From positions 1-9,360 of the forward strand of contig DOVP01000208.1 in NCBI GenBank assembly GCA_003520025.1: DNA of 9,360 bases, given 5' to 3'. The notes under the pieces are model-generated. The model saw only the letters and a list, made by a program, of their open reading frames with translations, did no database searches and was not told the DNA's origin. A program made the translations under genes and the position numbers. Positions 6,883 to 9,360 of this stretch are shown here, piece after piece. This stretch comes from Phycisphaerales bacterium. Lineage in GTDB: Bacteria; Planctomycetota; Phycisphaerae; Phycisphaerales; SM1A02. Position 1 is the first letter of the stretch; each line of letters starts with the position of its first letter.

Positions 6883-8220
6883 TCAGCACTCATCAGAATC
6901 ATGCACCTTGTGAGGACGCACCATCTCACGGCGCGACGCATGATTCATACCCAGTTGCGTGTAGTCCTTGCGAAAGAAGGCATTGAGCGTCCAATCGGCC
7001 AGCACTCTCATGCGACGACCGAATCGAGGCGTCTTGAGCAGGTAAATCGCTCGCCACATTGCCCAGGCGAAGAAGCCGTGGATGTGGATACCTTTGATGG
7101 CGGCGACGCCGCGGTGACGACCAAGAGGTACCAGCACTCCCTGCAACTCGACACCACCCGGCTTGGTCGGTCTGCCCTGCATAACCGCCGCGATATTGGC
7201 AGCGAGTTGTGGTGCCTGCCGGACGGCAATCTGTGCAAGCGGCGGCATCGGCTTGCCATCCGGGCCCGGAACCGAGGCACAGTCGCCCAAGCCCCAGATG
7301 TTCTCCGACCCGACAGCGCGATAGTCGCACTCGCACTGCAAACTGCCGAACTTGTTGAGTGGCAGACCTGTCATTTGCTTCAGCATGGGGCTCGGGGCAA
7401 TGCCTGCCGTCCAGATCACGGTTGAGCATGGAACAACCTTGCCATCGCTGTCCACAATATGATCGGCATGGACCTCCTTCACGCCGGCGCCGGTATGAAT
7501 TTCAATGCCTCGTCCTGCGAGCTGCTTTGTCGCCCACCGTGACAGATTCTCGGGAAGCGCAGCAAGCAGCCGCTCATTGAATTCATAGACCGTGAAGGTG
7601 ATGTCGTCATCGGAAATGTTTCGGTAGAGGGCGGATGCCTCACGTACAAAGACCTCCAACTCGCCCACAACCTCGATGCCGGTGACATTGCCGCCGACAA
7701 TCACAAAATGCAGTAGTCGCCTTCGCTCTTCGGGATCATCGATGGCATTGGCAAGTTCAAGCTGTTCCACGGTCCGATCTCTGATCGTGATGGCATCGGA
7801 CATGTGTTTGATGAAGAGTGCGTGCTCACGGACCCCTGACACGACATCCTCGGGCATGACCCGCGTGACGCTTCCGAGCGCGACCACCAAGTGGTCGTAC
7901 TCTATGGCGCGGCACTGGTCATCGCCGATGAGATGGAAGTGAACCCGCTGATGCTCGGTGTCGAGCGAGGCGATTTCGGCCATCAGCAACTCCGCCTTGG
8001 GTGCAAACTCACGGATCGGCACTGTGCTGTGTCGCGGCTCGATCGAACCACATCCCGCCTCTACCAAGAGCGGGAAGAAGGTGAAGTAGTTGTGGCGATC
8101 AATAATGACGACATCGGCATCGAGACCGAGGCTTCGCTTCGTCAGTGCCTTGGCAAGATAGGAACCACCGAAGCCACCTCCAAGGATGACGATTCGCTTG
8201 CGCCCATTCTGACTGACCAT
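6883..8220 (-). CDS. ndh: Type II NADH dehydrogenase (NDH-2) / FAD-dependent pyridine nucleotide oxidoreductase
   Basis: NDH-2 is a single-subunit flavoenzyme that passes electrons from NADH to membrane quinone without pumping protons. The 445-residue length is typical. The FAD Rossmann motif is VILGGGFGGSYLA (11-23), ending in an acidic residue at IIDRHNYFTFFPLL (39-52). ALGSVTR (114-120) is the usual segment after the NADH domain boundary. The second dinucleotide motif is VGGNVTGIE (175-183), with E213 after the second strand favouring NADH. The FAD-contacting IWGLGDCASVP is at 308-318, and the quinone-side AQIAVRQ at 329-335. The C-terminal HGFFAWAMWRAIYLLKTPRFGRRMRVLADW is an amphipathic membrane-binding segment. 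GGAAGGG, read on the minus strand (8228-8234), lies seven bases before the ATG and supports this start. Two consensus positions are unusual: N178 for the second glycine of GxGxxG, and arginine in AQxAxQQ. Related ferredoxin-NAD(P) or sulfide:quinone reductases are less likely. Confidence 0.9.
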   Translation of the reverse strand: MVSQNGRKRIVILGGGFGGSYLAKALTKRSLGLDADVVIIDRHNYFTFFPLLVEAGCGSIEPRHSTVPIREFAPKAELLMAEIASLDTEHQRVHFHLIGDDQCRAIEYDHLVVALGSVTRVMPEDVVSGVREHALFIKHMSDAITIRDRTVEQLELANAIDDPEERRRLLHFVIVGGNVTGIEVVGELEVFVREASALYRNISDDDITFTVYEFNERLLAALPENLSRWATKQLAGRGIEIHTGAGVKEVHADHIVDSDGKVVPCSTVIWTAGIAPSPMLKQMTGLPLNKFGSLQCECDYRAVGSENIWGLGDCASVPGPDGKPMPPLAQIAVRQAPQLAANIAAVMQGRPTKPGGVELQGVLVPLGRHRGVAAIKGIHIHGFFAWAMWRAIYLLKTPRFGRRMRVLADWTLNAFFRKDYTQLGMNHASRREMVRPHKVHDSDEC

Positions 8221-8693
8221 GCAGCAGCCCTTCCATGCTGAAGATTCCGGTGATCGGAATCGGGAGCGTACTCGACTGATTGCGTCTTATGACGAGCAGG
8301 ATCATCTTCAAGAGGAGGATGCTCGCCCGTGGCGATGATCGAGCCAACGAGCACACTGGACCATACAACGGGGAACCCCGTGATCAATACAGCGAAAACC
8401 GCCAATTTCTGCGCCGTCATCCGTCGCGTCCGACCTACCACTTCGCAGACGATGATCACAAAGGACACTACGGAAAACTTGAAGACAGCCATGCCTGGAA
8501 CTCCAAACGCATCAATGACCATTTTCGCGATCGGATTCATCTCGATGCCGCTGAAGAACAGAATGACCCGCGTCAGGATGATGTCGAGGGAGGCAAGGAA
8601 GACGAGCCAGAGATAGAGGTTGGGGAACAGCACGACTGCGCGGTGGATTCGCCGAGTTTCCGGCTTCGAGAACTGTTCGGCTGCGACATGCAT
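8142..8693 (-). CDS. DUF5658-like small integral membrane protein
   Basis: This is a 183-residue protein with three hydrophobic segments at about 22-49, 66-86 and 97-121. The first carries LASLDIILTRVILFFSGIEMNPIAKMVI, which fits the DUF5658 pattern: an Asp in the helix, an LT, then a Gly and an acidic-x-NP turn before the next helix, with a Lys (K72) in the second helix. The family has no established function. After about residue 122 the sequence becomes hydrophilic and low in recognisable structure, and its last 26 codons overlap the start of ndh in another frame. So either the tail is real and overlaps by 79 bases, or a frameshift near the end has displaced a natural stop. The thiC stop lies 20 bases upstream, and GAGGAG (about 8710-8715), overlapping the thiC stop codon, lies about 15 bases before the ATG, somewhat far. 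The order thiC, this gene, ndh suggests one transcript. Confidence 0.75.
   Translation of the reverse strand: MHVAAEQFSKPETRRIHRAVVLFPNLYLWLVFLASLDIILTRVILFFSGIEMNPIAKMVIDAFGVPGMAVFKFSVVSFVIIVCEVVGRTRRMTAQKLAVFAVLITGFPVVWSSVLVGSIIATGEHPPLEDDPARHKTQSVEYAPDSDHRNLQHGRAAAWSVRMGASESSSLEVASVVPILPRH
8228..8234 (-). promoter_or_regulatory. Ribosome binding site of ndh, inside the DUF5658-like gene
   Basis: Read on the minus strand this is GGAAGGG, seven bases before the ndh ATG. It lies within the coding frame of the upstream DUF5658-like gene, so ribosomes translating that gene pass over it. This is the arrangement expected for translational coupling. Confidence 0.6.
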
Positions 8694-8713
8694 GGTGGTC
8701 CGCTTGCTGCTCC

Positions 8714-9360
8714 TCAGATCACCGGGTCGTGATCGGGGACACCCGAAATCTCATGGGTTCCGAGTTGAACCAATTCTACGCCGTTCTCCCCCTGCACATC
8801 CCTCGCGGCCGCGGCATCCGCCACTTCGCTGTGGCAGGCCGCCCGTTCCTCGTCCGCGCCGAGGGAGCGTCGAGTCTTGGCGGCAAGCCTGTGAATCTCG
8901 GCTGGATCGAGTACTCCACGCTGCTCCAACATGGCCCGCTGCTCATCGCTCAGCGCCGCGCTGATCGACGGTTTGTCCCAAGCAAAAGCACCATCCTTGC
9001 CCGAGGTGAACTCCTGAATCTCCTTACTGATGCGAACTGAACACCAATCGTGTCCACACATCGCGCAGAAGTCGGTATCGACGTCGAGATCCTCGTCGTG
9101 CATCGCGCGGGCGTAGTCCGGATCGAAGGAGAGGTCGAAATGCTTCTGCCAGTTGAGAGCCGCACGGGCCTTGGTGAGTTCATCATCACGGTCGCGCGTT
9201 CCCGGAATGCCGAGCGCCACGTCCGCCGCGTGCGCAGCAATCTTGTAGGCGATACATCCTTGCTTGACATCGTCCTTCTTGGGAAGTCCGAGATGTTCCT
9301 TGGGTGTGACGTAACAGAGCATGGCGGCACCGTGCCACGCCGCAGCGGTTGCACCAATGC
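8714..9360 (-). CDS. thiC: Phosphomethylpyrimidine synthase ThiC, C-terminal part (partial)
   Basis: ThiC is a radical-SAM enzyme with a C-terminal 4Fe-4S cluster that rearranges aminoimidazole ribotide to the HMP-phosphate pyrimidine of thiamine. The frame is open to the right edge, so the start and most of the barrel lie outside; 214 residues are visible. The identity is clear from [21 protein letters not shown], then the [18 protein letters not shown] segment, the [16 protein letters not shown] segment, and the cluster motif CAMCGHDWC (CxxCx4C, 9041-9067) followed by [11 protein letters not shown]. The protein then runs on for 108 residues after the last cluster cysteine, much longer than the few tens of residues in E. 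coli ThiC. This tail includes a helical [37 protein letters not shown] stretch and an ACHSE segment. Any TPP riboswitch would be upstream of the start and is not in view. The downstream gene begins 20 bases after the stop. Confidence 0.93.
   Translation of the reverse strand, partial: IGATAAAWHGAAMLCYVTPKEHLGLPKKDDVKQGCIAYKIAAHAADVALGIPGTRDRDDELTKARAALNWQKHFDLSFDPDYARAMHDEDLDVDTDFCAMCGHDWCSVRISKEIQEFTSGKDGAFAWDKPSISAALSDEQRAMLEQRGVLDPAEIHRLAAKTRRSLGADEERAACHSEVADAAAARDVQGENGVELVQLGTHEISGVPDHDPVI

Noticed and set aside
1..9360. A defence system, mobile element, CRISPR array or biosynthetic cluster
   Set aside because: I saw no transposase, integrase, terminal repeats, regular spaced repeats, toxin-antitoxin pair or nuclease; nearly every gene is a standard housekeeping or transport gene.

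Overview
The window is GC-rich (about 60% by eye) and densely packed with bacterial housekeeping genes. The best lineage clue is the 151-residue zinc-ribbon membrane protein at 854-1309. Its layout (CxxC, two membrane helices, CxxC) and wording resemble an uncharacterised protein I associate with Planctomycetota, especially Phycisphaerae-like genomes. The other genes are too widespread to place the organism, so this assignment is an inference. I see no tRNA, rRNA, insertion sequence, CRISPR array, phage gene or defence system.

Layout from left to right: (1) the C-terminus of a plus-strand protein resembling GCS2/YbdK carboxylate-amine ligases (2-163), whose tail overlaps that of thymidylate kinase tmk (minus, 143-790). 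(2) After a short divergent gap comes the zinc-ribbon membrane protein (plus, 854-1309), tail to tail with a UbiB/ABC1-family kinase-like protein (minus, 1287-2978). (3) Ten bases upstream of ubiB is a DEAD-box RNA helicase (minus, 2989-4380), probably in the same operon. (4) The gap 4381-4711 holds a clear plus-strand intrinsic terminator (4641-4670) and a possible 41-residue ORF ending just before it. (5) A 227-residue protein of unknown function (plus, 4712-5395) is followed by a long inverted repeat (5418-5480) and an AtoE-type short-chain fatty acid transporter (plus, 5500-6882). (6) The transporter's stop directly abuts the stop of a type II NADH dehydrogenase (minus, 6883-8220). Upstream of that gene on the same strand are a DUF5658-like membrane protein (8142-8693) and the 3' part of thiC (8714-9360, running off the right edge).

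Likely transcription units are thiC - DUF5658 - ndh and helicase - ubiB, both on the minus strand, with the unknown gene possibly joined to the transporter on the plus strand. NDH-2 feeds electrons into the quinone pool and UbiB-family proteins support quinone biosynthesis or homeostasis, so there is a loose respiratory theme. ThiC makes the thiamine pyrimidine and Tmk supplies dTDP, and neither is obviously linked to that theme.

Most of the window is conventional. The points most worth a second look are the plus-strand terminator with no confident gene in front of it, the long hairpin before the transporter, the 79-base overlap between the DUF5658-like gene and ndh, the long ThiC tail, and the two uncharacterised proteins.
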